Program-made: the position numbers and the translations under genes
Notes under the pieces: generated by a model
Told to the model about the DNA's origin: nothing
The model's input: the letters and a program-made list of their open reading frames with translations, nothing else
The model's database searches: none
In this document: one piece after another, positions 21,736 to 29,430 of the stretch
Layout: each line of letters opens with the position of its first letter
How positions within the stretch are numbered: the stretch's first letter is position 1
IMG/VR virus record: IMGVR_UViG_3300035211_000076
Location: 1-38,989 of that record
From: a virus
DNA length: 38,989 nucleotides
Strand: one strand, 5' to 3'

Positions 21736-21985
21736 AAATTATTTTGATATATTTATATTAAAAGAAAAGAAAATAACTTTGAAAGAAGCTATTAAAATAG
21801 CTAAAGATAATGGTTTATCAGAATTTCCTTATGATCCGTTAGGTTATAATAATGAAAATAGTTACTATTATTGTATAAGTTTATTAGAATTATTACAACA
21901 AGAAGATTTAATTAGGGAGTTTGAAATAAAAAAGAAAATACCAAAAAATCAAATAGTCATAGAGGAACAAAATTCTTTATATTAG
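21725..21985 (+). CDS. hypothetical protein, 86 aa
   Basis: It overlaps the end of the Mu F-like gene by 11 bases. The product is acidic and helical (ITLKEAIKIAKDNGLSEF, ISLLELLQQEDLIREFEIKKK) with a tyrosine-rich turn. No family is recognised. Coupling to the head protein suggests a chaperone, immunity or accessory role, without direct evidence. Confidence 0.55.
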   Translation: MSFENYFDIFILKEKKITLKEAIKIAKDNGLSEFPYDPLGYNNENSYYYCISLLELLQQEDLIREFEIKKKIPKNQIVIEEQNSLY

Positions 21986-21994
21986 GAGAATGAC

Positions 21995-22246
21995 GTGCCA
22001 TATCCAAATTTCCATGCAGCAAGATTACGAGATCCGGATAGTTTTGTACGAATAAGAGTTATAAAAACAACACCAGATGGAATTTATTTTTATGGTGGTC
22101 CTTTAAAAAGTAAACCCAATGGCCCGATAGTATTACAAACTATAAGATTTAAAGTTTCAAAATGGACAGTAAAGCAAGCGAAAGAATGGCTTAAAGAACA
22201 TAAGCATAAATATATAATGTTTGAAAAAGCTTCAAACAAAGAATAA
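21995..22246 (+). CDS. small conserved-looking head-module protein, 83 aa
   Basis: GTG start with an AGGAGA ribosome site seven bases upstream. FHAARLRDPDSFVRIRV resembles a motif seen near prohead proteases and head genes of other phages, and GIYFYGGPLK and WTVKQAKEWLKEH follow. It is too short for a protease. It could be a remnant or small relative of such a domain. Confidence 0.6.
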   Translation: MPYPNFHAARLRDPDSFVRIRVIKTTPDGIYFYGGPLKSKPNGPIVLQTIRFKVSKWTVKQAKEWLKEHKHKYIMFEKASNKE

Positions 22247-22271
22247 TAAATTATATTTGAGGAGAACAAAT

Positions 22272-23126
22272 ATGGCTTTAAAAGCTAAATTAAAAAAAGA
22301 AGAATTTGAGAGCTTATCTGAAGAAATTAAATCTCATTATGTTGAAAAAGATGATAATTTTGTTTTAGATATTACTTCAGTAGACGGGATGGTTCTTGAA
22401 AATGTAGATGGTTTAAAATCAACTGTTGGTAAATTAAGATCTAGTGAAAAAACATTGACACAAAATTTATCTACTTTAGAAAGTTCATTAAAAGAAATGC
22501 AAGAAAAGTATAAGGATATAGACGCAGATCAAGCCAGAGATTTAATGTCTAAAGTTGACGAAATAAAAAATTGGAAGGGTGAAGATAAAGTCAAGGAAGC
22601 CGTTAAAGTAGCAGAATCAAGGTTGCAAAGTAAAATTGATGAATTAGTAGGACAACATAAAAAGAAGACTAGTGATTTACAAGATGAACTTGAAGATACA
22701 AGAGTCCAATTGCAAGATGCAATTGTTAATTCAAAAATTATAGAGTCTATTACTAAAGCTGGAGGTAATGTAGAACTATTAATGCCTCATGTCAAAAATA
22801 GTGTGCAAATGATCGCTGATAGCAGCGGAAAATTTAAACCACAAGTTATTGATATGAATGGTAATCCAAGAATTGGCAATGTTAATGGTGATGATATGAC
22901 CATTGATCAGTTTATTGGAGAAATGAAAACTAAAGATGTTTTTGCTGCTGCTTTTAATGGCACAAATTCTTCTGGTCCTGGAAACAGAGGTAGTGAGGAT
23001 GGGAAATCCAAAAATACTCCTTCTAAAGTTAAGACTATTAAAGCGTCTGATAGTCAAGCAATGTCTAAAAATTTAGAAGATATTGCTACTGGTAAAGTAC
23101 AAGTTGAAATGGATTCCAGCGATTAA
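22272..23126 (+). CDS. capsid scaffold protein
   Basis: The ATG at 22272 follows TTGAGGAGA and replaces the longer in-frame start at 22221. The 284-residue product is mostly charged coiled-coil helix (about 55-175: KSTVGKLRSSEKTLTQNL..., DELVGQHKKKTSDLQDELED), with a flexible Gly/Asn/Ser C-terminal part. That is the usual profile of internal scaffold proteins, and it sits directly before the coat gene. It would guide coat assembly and leave or be degraded afterwards. Confidence 0.78.
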   Translation: MALKAKLKKEEFESLSEEIKSHYVEKDDNFVLDITSVDGMVLENVDGLKSTVGKLRSSEKTLTQNLSTLESSLKEMQEKYKDIDADQARDLMSKVDEIKNWKGEDKVKEAVKVAESRLQSKIDELVGQHKKKTSDLQDELEDTRVQLQDAIVNSKIIESITKAGGNVELLMPHVKNSVQMIADSSGKFKPQVIDMNGNPRIGNVNGDDMTIDQFIGEMKTKDVFAAAFNGTNSSGPGNRGSEDGKSKNTPSKVKTIKASDSQAMSKNLEDIATGKVQVEMDSSD

Positions 23127-23214
23127 TTTGTATTGACGTTAGAGTGGGATACTCGACTGGACGGGATGTTCAGAGTAATTAACAAATAACAAAAATTTAA
23201 TAAGGAGTGTTTAT

Positions 23215-24432
23215 ATGGCAAATACACTTACTAATATAATGCCAAAAATTTTAGCTAGAGCACTTGTGAGTTTAAGAACTCGCTGTATAATGCCTAGACT
23301 TGTAAACAGTGACTATGGAACACAAGCTGCAATGAAGGGCACAACTATTGATGTCCCTGTTCCTGTTGCTGTTGGAACTACAACTGTTAGCCCTAGTAAT
23401 AGTTTACTTGCTCCTACTGATTTGACTCCTGCTGTTGTGCAAATCTCATTAGATCAGTGGTATCAAAATAATCCTATTGGTTTAACTGATAAAGAACTTT
23501 GTGAAATTGATGCTAATGAGCATTTCCTCCCGATGCAATTGCAGGAAGCAATCAAGGCTCTTGCTACTGTTGTTAATCAGCATATAATGAGCAAATATAA
23601 AGGCACAAGTCGCGGAGTCTATGGGTTTATTTCTAATCCTTCTAATGGTGCTGGCACTATACTTGATCCTTTTGGTGCAGGCACTACTGATACTTCTGGT
23701 GTAAGTGCTGCTACAGGTGCAAAGAAGGTATTAAATAAACAACTTTGTCCACGAACAGATCTTCGTGGGGTACTCAATTTTGATGCTGAAGCTGCTGCAC
23801 TTGATTTGAGTGCATTTAGTGATGCTGAAAAAATTATGTCAGCGGTTGTAAAAATGGAAGGCGAAATTGGACGTAAGTTTGGTATCAATTGGGTCGCTGA
23901 TGATGATGTACCGGATCATACTGTTGGAACTGCTTATGCAGCTAGTCCCGCCGATGTTACTGTAAAAGCTTCTGAAGCTGTTGGTTCTACAGCAATTGGT
24001 TTAGTTGATGTAGGTTCTGGAACTGTTGTTCCGGGAGACATTATTACTATTGCAGGGGATAGTCAAACTTATGTTGTTTGTGGTTCCTCTGCTTATACTC
24101 TTGATCCGTCTACTGCTGTGGAAGTTTCAATTCTACCAACATTGAAAGTAGCTTGTTCTGGAGCAGAAGTTGTAACGATTAAAAATTCACATGCTGTGAA
24201 TATGGTATTTCATAGGGATGCGTTTGCTTTTGCTACAAGACCACTACTTGATAATTCTCAATCTTATAGTCTCGGTAGCAAAATGCTTTCTATGCAGGAT
24301 CCAATTACTGGCTTAATTTTGCGTTTGGAAGTCAGTAGACAGCATAAACAAACAATTTGGGAATTTGATATATTGTGGGGAGCAGATCTTGTAAGACCTG
24401 AGCTTGCGATGAGAATCGCTGGAGCGGTCTAA
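23215..24432 (+). CDS. major capsid protein, P22 coat type
   Basis: This 405-residue protein has the P22 gp5 family pattern. It begins NTLTNIMPKILARALVSL with RTRCIMPRLV, then KGTTIDVPVPVAV and LTDKELCEID. Its end has HAVNMVFHRDAFAFATRPL and LRLEVSRQHKQTIWEFDILWG. The middle (about 250-315) is the inserted-domain region. Strong AAGGAG ribosome site. Its codons are richer in G and C than those of its neighbours, as is common for the most highly expressed phage gene. The strong palindromic terminator directly after it fits a separate abundant message. Confidence 0.9.
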   Translation: MANTLTNIMPKILARALVSLRTRCIMPRLVNSDYGTQAAMKGTTIDVPVPVAVGTTTVSPSNSLLAPTDLTPAVVQISLDQWYQNNPIGLTDKELCEIDANEHFLPMQLQEAIKALATVVNQHIMSKYKGTSRGVYGFISNPSNGAGTILDPFGAGTTDTSGVSAATGAKKVLNKQLCPRTDLRGVLNFDAEAAALDLSAFSDAEKIMSAVVKMEGEIGRKFGINWVADDDVPDHTVGTAYAASPADVTVKASEAVGSTAIGLVDVGSGTVVPGDIITIAGDSQTYVVCGSSAYTLDPSTAVEVSILPTLKVACSGAEVVTIKNSHAVNMVFHRDAFAFATRPLLDNSQSYSLGSKMLSMQDPITGLILRLEVSRQHKQTIWEFDILWGADLVRPELAMRIAGAV

Positions 24433-24474
24433 TTTACTTAGGGCATCGCCGCCGGAAAAGTCCTCCTCAAAGGG

Positions 24475-24500
24475 TCGGTGGGAGTTTAAACTCCCACCGA
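24475..24500. terminator. transcription terminator after the coat gene
   Basis: A perfect 26-bp palindrome, TCGGTGGGAGTTT followed by its reverse complement, forms a GC-rich 13-bp stem, then TATTTATAATTT. The T-tract is interrupted, so termination may be partial, reducing transcription from the coat gene into connector genes. Confidence 0.7.
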
Positions 24501-24531
24501 TATTTATAATTTAACACTAAAGGAAAATAAA

Positions 24532-24810
24532 ATGGCTCCGATTATGAAAACTGAAATAACCAAAGATGGCAGAAAAATAAAAGTAAATTCCAATCAAGTT
24601 TTAGAATATATTTCTAAGGGTTGGGAAAGAGTGAAACCAGAAGCAACTGAACCAGAAGCAACTGAACCAGAAGCAACTGAACCAGAAGCAACTGAACCAG
24701 AAGCAACTGAACCAGAAGCAACTGAACCAGAAGCAACTGAACCAGAAGCAACTGAACCAGAAGCAACCAATGATAATAAATCTTTTGAAGATATTATTGA
24801 ACATATTTAG
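24532..24810 (+). CDS. small protein with PEATE repeats, 92 aa
   Basis: It has an AAAGGA ribosome site. The first 35 residues (MKTEITKDGRKIKVN..., YISKGWERVKP) look like a small head-associated domain. Nine PEAT(E) units follow and then an acidic end. The repeats are flexible, negatively charged and exactly repeated in DNA, so copy number could vary by slippage. The position directly after the coat gene suggests a minor capsid or decoration protein. Confidence 0.6.
   Translation: MAPIMKTEITKDGRKIKVNSNQVLEYISKGWERVKPEATEPEATEPEATEPEATEPEATEPEATEPEATEPEATEPEATNDNKSFEDIIEHI
24640..24767 (+). repeat. 15-bp tandem repeat, eight full copies and a partial ninth
   Basis: GAAGCAACTGAACCA is repeated eight times without a change, then GAAGCAAC. 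It encodes PEATE units. The perfect identity implies recent expansion. The opposite-strand ORF across it is a shadow. Confidence 0.9.
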
Positions 24811-24823
24811 TTAGAGGTAGATT

Positions 24824-25351
24824 ATGGCTGCTACGTTCATAGTTGAAGATGGAAGTGGTGTCGAAGATGCTAATGCATATTTGGAAGTTGATGAAGCTAC
24901 ACAATTTATAGAAAATTATGGGAATTCCACAGATTGGTCTTCAGCTACTGGTGCTCAAAAACAAAATGCAATAAGAGAAGCAACTAGATATTTGGATTTG
25001 CATTATTCTTGGGATGGCTATAAAGTGTATGAAGGATACATATTACAATGGCCAAGATATGAAATGTATGATGAAGATGGTGATTATGTTGATGAAGATA
25101 TAATACCAGAAAGAATAAAACAAGCTTGTGCGTATTTAGCTTTAAAGGTTATAGAAGGAAATACTTTAATACAAGATTTTAGTGATGAATCGCCAGTGAA
25201 AAAATATAAAACAGTTATTGGCCCAATAACTGAAGAGAAAGAATTTACAACAGGTGAGAATCCAGATAAGTCATACACTATTGCTGATATGCTTGTTAAA
25301 CCTTTTTTAGCCATATATCCCTACGGAGCAGCAGAAATAGAAAGAGGTTGA
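24824..25351 (+). CDS. head-tail connector, DnaT-like head completion protein
   Basis: This 175-residue protein has VEDGSGVEDANAYLEVDEATQFIENYG at the start and REATRYLDLHY...LQWPRY, then IKQACAYLALKVIEG. This is the pattern of the putative DnaT-like (DnaT_2) head completion family that follows coat genes in siphoviruses. It would form the ring under the portal. The ribosome site TTAGAGG is adequate. Confidence 0.78.
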   Translation: MAATFIVEDGSGVEDANAYLEVDEATQFIENYGNSTDWSSATGAQKQNAIREATRYLDLHYSWDGYKVYEGYILQWPRYEMYDEDGDYVDEDIIPERIKQACAYLALKVIEGNTLIQDFSDESPVKKYKTVIGPITEEKEFTTGENPDKSYTIADMLVKPFLAIYPYGAAEIERG

Positions 25352-25353
25352 TT

Positions 25354-25584
25354 ATGTCTGATGAGTTCCCGAGTTTTGAAGAATTGCAAGGCATGAGTGA
25401 TCATGATATTTTGGTCATGGCTGTGCAAAAATTACATTCTATTAGTATAAATTTGTGCAGTCATTTAAAAAAACATGATGAGAGCAATAAAAGAAAATGG
25501 AAGTTTGCTTTTTTATGTTTTGGTATATTTTTGACAGGCCTCGTTAATTTTGGGTTTGCTTTGTTTTTAATGACATGTAATTAA
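25354..25584 (+). CDS. small XhlA-like membrane protein, 76 aa
   Basis: The ATG at 25354 after AGAGG is preferred over the TTG at 25348. A short amphipathic helix (ILVMAVQKLHSISINLCSHLKKHDESNK) precedes one membrane helix (FAFLCFGIFLTGLVNFGFALF). This topology resembles haemolysin XhlA-type proteins, which are often near lysis genes. Here it lies among connectors, so its role is unsure. Confidence 0.5.
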   Translation: MSDEFPSFEELQGMSDHDILVMAVQKLHSISINLCSHLKKHDESNKRKWKFAFLCFGIFLTGLVNFGFALFLMTCN

Positions 25585-25586
25585 TT

Positions 25587-25943
25587 ATGGATGCTCAATC
25601 TGTATATAATATCATAAAAAGAAATGGCGTAAGTTCAATTGCTAGAGTTTATGCTGATTCTTCTTTTAGCCCTTCAACTAATAAAACCACTAGAGGATCA
25701 GCTACTGATTATCCTGTTTATTTAGTGCCACCTTACAAGAATGTCGAAGGATATAAAAATACTGAATTAATAACTTCTGGAATTGGTACGACTGGAATTG
25801 CTAATTATCAATTAGAATTCGATATTAAAGCAGGTTTAGTGCTAGTAATAAATAATAAAATTTGGACAGTTACTAGTATAACTCCAATAAGTAATTCATC
25901 TGGAATAATTTTTTATTCTATGGAGATTGAATCTGGGAACTAA
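25587..25943 (+). CDS. head-tail adaptor (head closure) protein
   Basis: The 118-residue product is predominantly beta (VYLVPPYKN, FDIKAGLVLVINNKIWTVTSITPI, IIFYSMEIE), with the size and position of the stopper or head-closure protein between the head-completion protein and the gp10-like protein. Assignment rests on order and fold impression. Its 3' end overlaps the next gene. Confidence 0.6.
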   Translation: MDAQSVYNIIKRNGVSSIARVYADSSFSPSTNKTTRGSATDYPVYLVPPYKNVEGYKNTELITSGIGTTGIANYQLEFDIKAGLVLVINNKIWTVTSITPISNSSGIIFYSMEIESGN

Positions 25944-26343
25944 TTTATCACAATTTAATAAAGCTTTAGATAAAGCTTCAGAAAAAATACATGGTGATTT
26001 TGAAAAATTTTATAAACAAGTTTGTTTGGAAGTTTTAAAAAGAATTGTTTTAAGAACTCCAGTAGATACTGGGAGAGCAAGGGGTAATTGGCAAGTAGAA
26101 ATTGGCAGTCCTGCAACAGCTAGTTTAATTGTTGAAGGGGCTGAAAATGATATGGCCAATTATGCAATAGAAAATGGCTTAAGGGTGATTGAGAATATAA
26201 CAAGTTTTTCTATAGTACATATAACTAATAATGTTGAGTATGTTTATTATTTAGAATATGAAAAAAGAAGTCAGCAACATCCTGAAGGCATGGTAGAAAT
26301 TACTTTGTCAGAAATGGCTAAATGGATATTAATCGGTGCATAA
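25927..26343 (+). CDS. HK97 gp10-like neck/tail-completion protein
   Basis: This 138-residue product has VLRTPVDTGRARGNWQVEIG, the hallmark loop of HK97 gp10-type proteins, and NNVEYVYYLEYEKRSQQHPEGMVEITL. It would sit at the head-tail junction. No ATG start exists. TTG at 25927 is only one base after GGAG, whereas CTG at 25933 has proper spacing, so the true start is uncertain and may be non-AUG. The end is TAATG-coupled to the next gene. Confidence 0.75.
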   Translation: MNLGTNLSQFNKALDKASEKIHGDFEKFYKQVCLEVLKRIVLRTPVDTGRARGNWQVEIGSPATASLIVEGAENDMANYAIENGLRVIENITSFSIVHITNNVEYVYYLEYEKRSQQHPEGMVEITLSEMAKWILIGA

Positions 26344-26561
26344 TGAAAAATAAATCTTTTGCTAAAATAATAGCTAATTTAATAACTCAAGTTTGTTTTA
26401 AATACAGAAATAAGTTTAAATGCAAGATAGAAGATTTAAAAATAAAGCCTGTAGAAATAAATTTAATAGCCCAACTTATTTTTTATGAATATATTAATAA
26501 TAAAGAAGGTCAAATTTTATTGAGTGATATTATAGAAAAAAGAAAAGATGGCATATTATGA
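26343..26561 (+). CDS. hypothetical protein, 72 aa
   Basis: It starts as TAATG on the preceding stop (the in-frame ATG at 26322 would run through that gene). It is basic and helical (KNKSFAKIIANLITQVCFKYRNKFKCKI...). It overlaps the tail-terminator gene by ATGA. Not recognised. Confidence 0.5.
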   Translation: MKNKSFAKIIANLITQVCFKYRNKFKCKIEDLKIKPVEINLIAQLIFYEYINNKEGQILLSDIIEKRKDGIL

Positions 26562-26950
26562 GCTTTAAAGCTATAGCCAATAATATTACTGTATATTTTG
26601 AGAGTTTTGTTAATGATAAAAAATTAACTGTTAGATATGATAATGATCCAAGAGATACACCGGCATCTGGATTATGGTGTAGATTAAAAATAGAATTTGA
26701 TGAATCAAATAACAAAGAAATAGGTAATTCAAATTCATATAGAAATACTGGCAATGTAATTATTGAAGTTTATAATGATATAAATATGGGGCTAGCTCCT
26801 ATATTAAATACAATTGATTCTATAGTTTTATATTTTGCTGAAAAAATTGTTAGCACAATAAGGTTTTTAACTCCAAGTATAAATAATAATGGTAGAGAAA
26901 ATGACAATTATAAAATGAGCATAGTTTGTCCATTTTATATTGATAATTAA
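26558..26950 (+). CDS. tail terminator protein (DUF4128-like)
   Basis: This 130-residue protein lies between the gp10-like protein and the tail tube, the usual place of the tail terminator. The pattern fits the family: N-terminal helix, then LTVRYDNDPRDTP, LWCRLKIEF, GNVIIEVYNDINMGLAPILNTIDSI and MSIVCPFYID. It caps the tail tube and joins it to the head. A clearly related copy is fused to the end of the 999-residue tail protein at 33573. The two share the core VRYD-D-RDTP, LWC, NxG and VCPF. Confidence 0.75.
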   Translation: MSFKAIANNITVYFESFVNDKKLTVRYDNDPRDTPASGLWCRLKIEFDESNNKEIGNSNSYRNTGNVIIEVYNDINMGLAPILNTIDSIVLYFAEKIVSTIRFLTPSINNNGRENDNYKMSIVCPFYIDN

Positions 26951-26968
26951 TAAAGGAAAGGTTATATA

Positions 26969-27430
26969 ATGTCTGATCAAATAGAAAGACTGATAGAAGC
27001 TGTTAAAGCAATTAGTACAAATGTACAAAAAACAGCAACTTATATATCAGCCAATACATATTCATTAGATGCTGATTCGTTAATAGAAGTTATTGGTTTA
27101 TCTGGTAATTTAAGTGATTTGGATGTTCTTACTGAATTAATAAGTTCACTGGCTGGTTCAACTTCTCTTAGTGGTGTATTTAATATAAATAAACAATTAG
27201 ATGGATTGATTATTAGTTCTTCTGGAGAATCTGCTGTTATTACTAATTCTAAAGAATTGTTTGGGGCTATAGCTGCATTAAGTTCATTGTTGAGCAGATT
27301 GGAGGGAACTTCTAGATATGTTGCTGGTATTATAGGTGAATATTCTAGTGACATTGGATTTTTAAATATGTCCAATTCATTGGTAGGTAACAGCGGATCA
27401 GGTTCTGTTCTTTTTGGTTCTTTAGCATAA
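26969..27430 (+). CDS. hypothetical tail-module protein with Ser/Leu/Gly repeats, 153 aa
   Basis: Strong AAAGGA ribosome site. The product is rich in Ser, Leu, Gly and Ile, with loosely repeated units (VIGLSGNLSDLD, STSLSGVFNINKQLDGLI, AAISSLLSRLEG-like). These resemble the longer repeats in the 33573 tail protein. It probably forms a beta-rich fibrous element. No known family. Confidence 0.55.
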   Translation: MSDQIERLIEAVKAISTNVQKTATYISANTYSLDADSLIEVIGLSGNLSDLDVLTELISSLAGSTSLSGVFNINKQLDGLIISSSGESAVITNSKELFGAIAALSSLLSRLEGTSRYVAGIIGEYSSDIGFLNMSNSLVGNSGSGSVLFGSLA

Positions 27431-27463
27431 TAAATTAAATTATAAATTACAGAGAGGTTATTT

Positions 27464-28681
27464 ATGTCAGATGCAAATCGTGTTCAAATAAGCTATGTAG
27501 AAGAGTCAGATTTTGGTGAAAAAGTGACTGGTTCTACTTTACAAAAATTAAGATTTAATAATGATTCTTTAAAGCCTGATTTTAATACCACTATTAGTGA
27601 GGAAATTCGCTATGATAGGCAAATATCTGATATTGCTAGAATCGGTGTTTCAGCAAGTGGAGGCATAGGTTTTGAATTAAGTTATGGCTCGCATGATGAT
27701 TTTCTTAAAGCAGCATTATTGTCATCGGGGTGGTCTTCTGAAGTTAAAATTTCAAGAGCTTATACTATCAGTGCTTCTTCAACTGATAATTCAATAAGTG
27801 ATTCTGAAAGCCAATTTGGGAGCTTTGTTGCTAATCAGTGGGTTTATATTTCAGGATTTTCTAATTCTGGTAATAATGGATTCAAGAAAATACGTTCTGT
27901 CACTTCTTCTAAAATTATATTTTGGAATGGAACAATAGTTACTGAATCTGCTGGCCAAGCAGTAACAGTTCAAATGGGTGGACAAATAACTAATGGAACA
28001 ACTTTAGTTAGTTATAATATAGAGAAGGAATTCCAAGATTTAAGCAATGTATTGTCTTTATTTAAGGGTATGTGCATAAACAATATGTCCTTGGAATGCC
28101 CTGCTGATGGCATTATCACAGGTAGCTTTGATTTTATGGGTTCTGCTGAAGAAGGCTTAACTGCTACTGCTGGTTCTGGATACACAGATGAAACTACTAC
28201 AAATGTTATGACAGGTGCTAATCATGTAACTGATGTCTTGGAAAATCTCAGTGATGTTTCTATTTTGAGTTTAGCACTTTTAGTAAATAATAATTTAAGA
28301 ACAAGACTCAAAGTTGGAACTTTAGGTGTAGCTAGTATGGGTTCTGGTTCAGTAGAAATAACTGGAACTGTAACGATGCATTTAGCTGATGCAACTTTAT
28401 ACAATAAATTTTTAGATGAAGATGTTACATCTTTTGTTTTTGCAGTTAGAGATTCACAAGGAAATGGTTATTTGATAGAGTTACCTTCAGTAAAAATAAT
28501 TGATGGCTCGCGTGCTGCTGGAGGTATAAATACTGATGTAGTAGCAGATTTTGAAATACGAGCGTATATGGATGCTACTGAAGAAATTTCTATAAGGATA
28601 GTAAGATTTCCGATTATGAGTAACTTTTATGGATATATTGCTGGTTCAAGTAGTGTAACCGGAGCTTTAACTACTTCTTAA
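27464..28681 (+). CDS. tail tube protein
   Basis: This 405-residue protein lies before the tail chaperones and has a siphovirus tail-tube profile: VQISYVEESDFGEKVTGSTLQKLRFNNDSLKPDF, RQISDIARIGVSASGGIGFELSYGSHDDF and YNIEKEFQDLSNVLSLFKGMCINNMSLECPADGIITGSFDFMG. The C-terminus adds FYGYIAGSSSVTGALTTS, similar to the Ser/Gly repeat of the fibre proteins. AGAGG ribosome site. It polymerises into the tube around the tape measure. Confidence 0.83.
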   Translation: MSDANRVQISYVEESDFGEKVTGSTLQKLRFNNDSLKPDFNTTISEEIRYDRQISDIARIGVSASGGIGFELSYGSHDDFLKAALLSSGWSSEVKISRAYTISASSTDNSISDSESQFGSFVANQWVYISGFSNSGNNGFKKIRSVTSSKIIFWNGTIVTESAGQAVTVQMGGQITNGTTLVSYNIEKEFQDLSNVLSLFKGMCINNMSLECPADGIITGSFDFMGSAEEGLTATAGSGYTDETTTNVMTGANHVTDVLENLSDVSILSLALLVNNNLRTRLKVGTLGVASMGSGSVEITGTVTMHLADATLYNKFLDEDVTSFVFAVRDSQGNGYLIELPSVKIIDGSRAAGGINTDVVADFEIRAYMDATEEISIRIVRFPIMSNFYGYIAGSSSVTGALTTS

Positions 28682-28705
28682 TAAATATATGAGGAGGGCT
28701 TTAGA

Positions 28706-29113
28706 ATGGCGAATATTGAAAGTATAAAAACAGATTTGAATAAAGAAGAAAATGGTGTTTGGGTAACTTTTGTAAGTGGCATAGAGCTTTTAATTGCAAG
28801 GGCTAGAAATCCTAAATATAATGAATTGATGCGAAGATTGGCTGATCCTGTTATTAATAAGATAAGAGATGAAGATAAATTTTCTTCAGAAGATTATGCT
28901 AAATTATTAATGGAAGTTCGTGCTAAAACTATTTTACTTGGATGGAAAAACATTCAGGATAAAAATGGCAATGATATTAAATATAGTAGTGAGAAAGCTT
29001 TAGAATTTTTTAAAGATCCTGAATTAAAAGATTTTTATGCTTTTATAGTTGGTGTTTCTGAAAGTGCTGATCACTTTAAAAAATTAATTTTAAAGGCTTC
29101 TGAAAAAAATTAA
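28706..29113 (+). CDS. tail assembly chaperone (G-type product)
   Basis: This 135-residue product of the zero frame has VWVTFVSGIELLIARARNPKYNELMRRLADP and AKTILLGWKNIQDKNGNDI, typical of phage tail chaperones that bind the tape measure before tail assembly. GAGGAGG ribosome site. It ends immediately after A-AAA-AAT, where a -1 slip extends it into the frame at 29110-29430, as in the lambda G/GT pair. Confidence 0.83.
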   Translation: MANIESIKTDLNKEENGVWVTFVSGIELLIARARNPKYNELMRRLADPVINKIRDEDKFSSEDYAKLLMEVRAKTILLGWKNIQDKNGNDIKYSSEKALEFFKDPELKDFYAFIVGVSESADHFKKLILKASEKN

Positions 29114-29173
29114 TTGATCTACTGCTTTGGAAACTTGAATGGGGTCCTTATGAGGACAAACTTAAAGCAGTAG
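29104..29173 (+). promoter_or_regulatory. programmed -1 ribosomal frameshift signal
   Basis: A-AAA-AAT at 29104-29110 lies in the zero frame just before the TAA. A perfect 10-bp stem starts eight bases after it: CTACTGCTTT (29119-29128) with AAAGCAGTAG (29164-29173). Its loop holds a nested 5-bp hairpin, GTCCT-TATG-AGGAC (29144-29157). Slippery site, spacer and stem match known stimulators of tail chaperone frameshifting. Confidence 0.82.
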
Positions 29174-29430
29174 GTAAATTAAAAGATCAGCCAAAATTAT
29201 ATAAAGATTTAGAATATATTTGGGAAGCATTTTTAGCTCTTTCTAATACAAGAACTTCGTTAGAAAGTATTAAATTTTCTGAAATTGAATCTTATTTAAA
29301 TTTGAATTGTATTTATAATGAAGATATTAGAACAGAAGTTACTCATTTAATTCGCATAATGGATATAAAGTATATTGAATACATGGCTAAAAAGTTAGAA
29401 GAAACGAGAAAGAAATATGCCAAGTCTTGA
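29110..29430 (+). CDS. tail assembly chaperone frameshift extension (T part of GT)
   Basis: This frame has no start codon of its own but is open from the slip site to the tape-measure start. It reads LIDLLLWKLEWGPYEDKLKAVG and ends KKLEETRKKYAKS: 106 residues, coding-like. After a -1 slip the fused product is 241 residues. The T part contacts the tail tube in lambda. It overlaps the tape-measure start by 14 bases. Confidence 0.8.
   Translation, partial: LIDLLLWKLEWGPYEDKLKAVGKLKDQPKLYKDLEYIWEAFLALSNTRTSLESIKFSEIESYLNLNCIYNEDIRTEVTHLIRIMDIKYIEYMAKKLEETRKKYAKS

Noticed and set aside
23127-23214. The GC-richer leader before the coat gene as a riboswitch or structured RNA.
   Set aside because: Only 4-5 bp stems can be drawn (GAGT/ACTC, TACTC/GAGTA); not enough to support an RNA element.
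24601-24804. Minus-strand ORF of CFWFS repeats opposite the PEATE array.
   Set aside because: It is the complement of a perfect 15-bp repeat with no ribosome site; a shadow frame.
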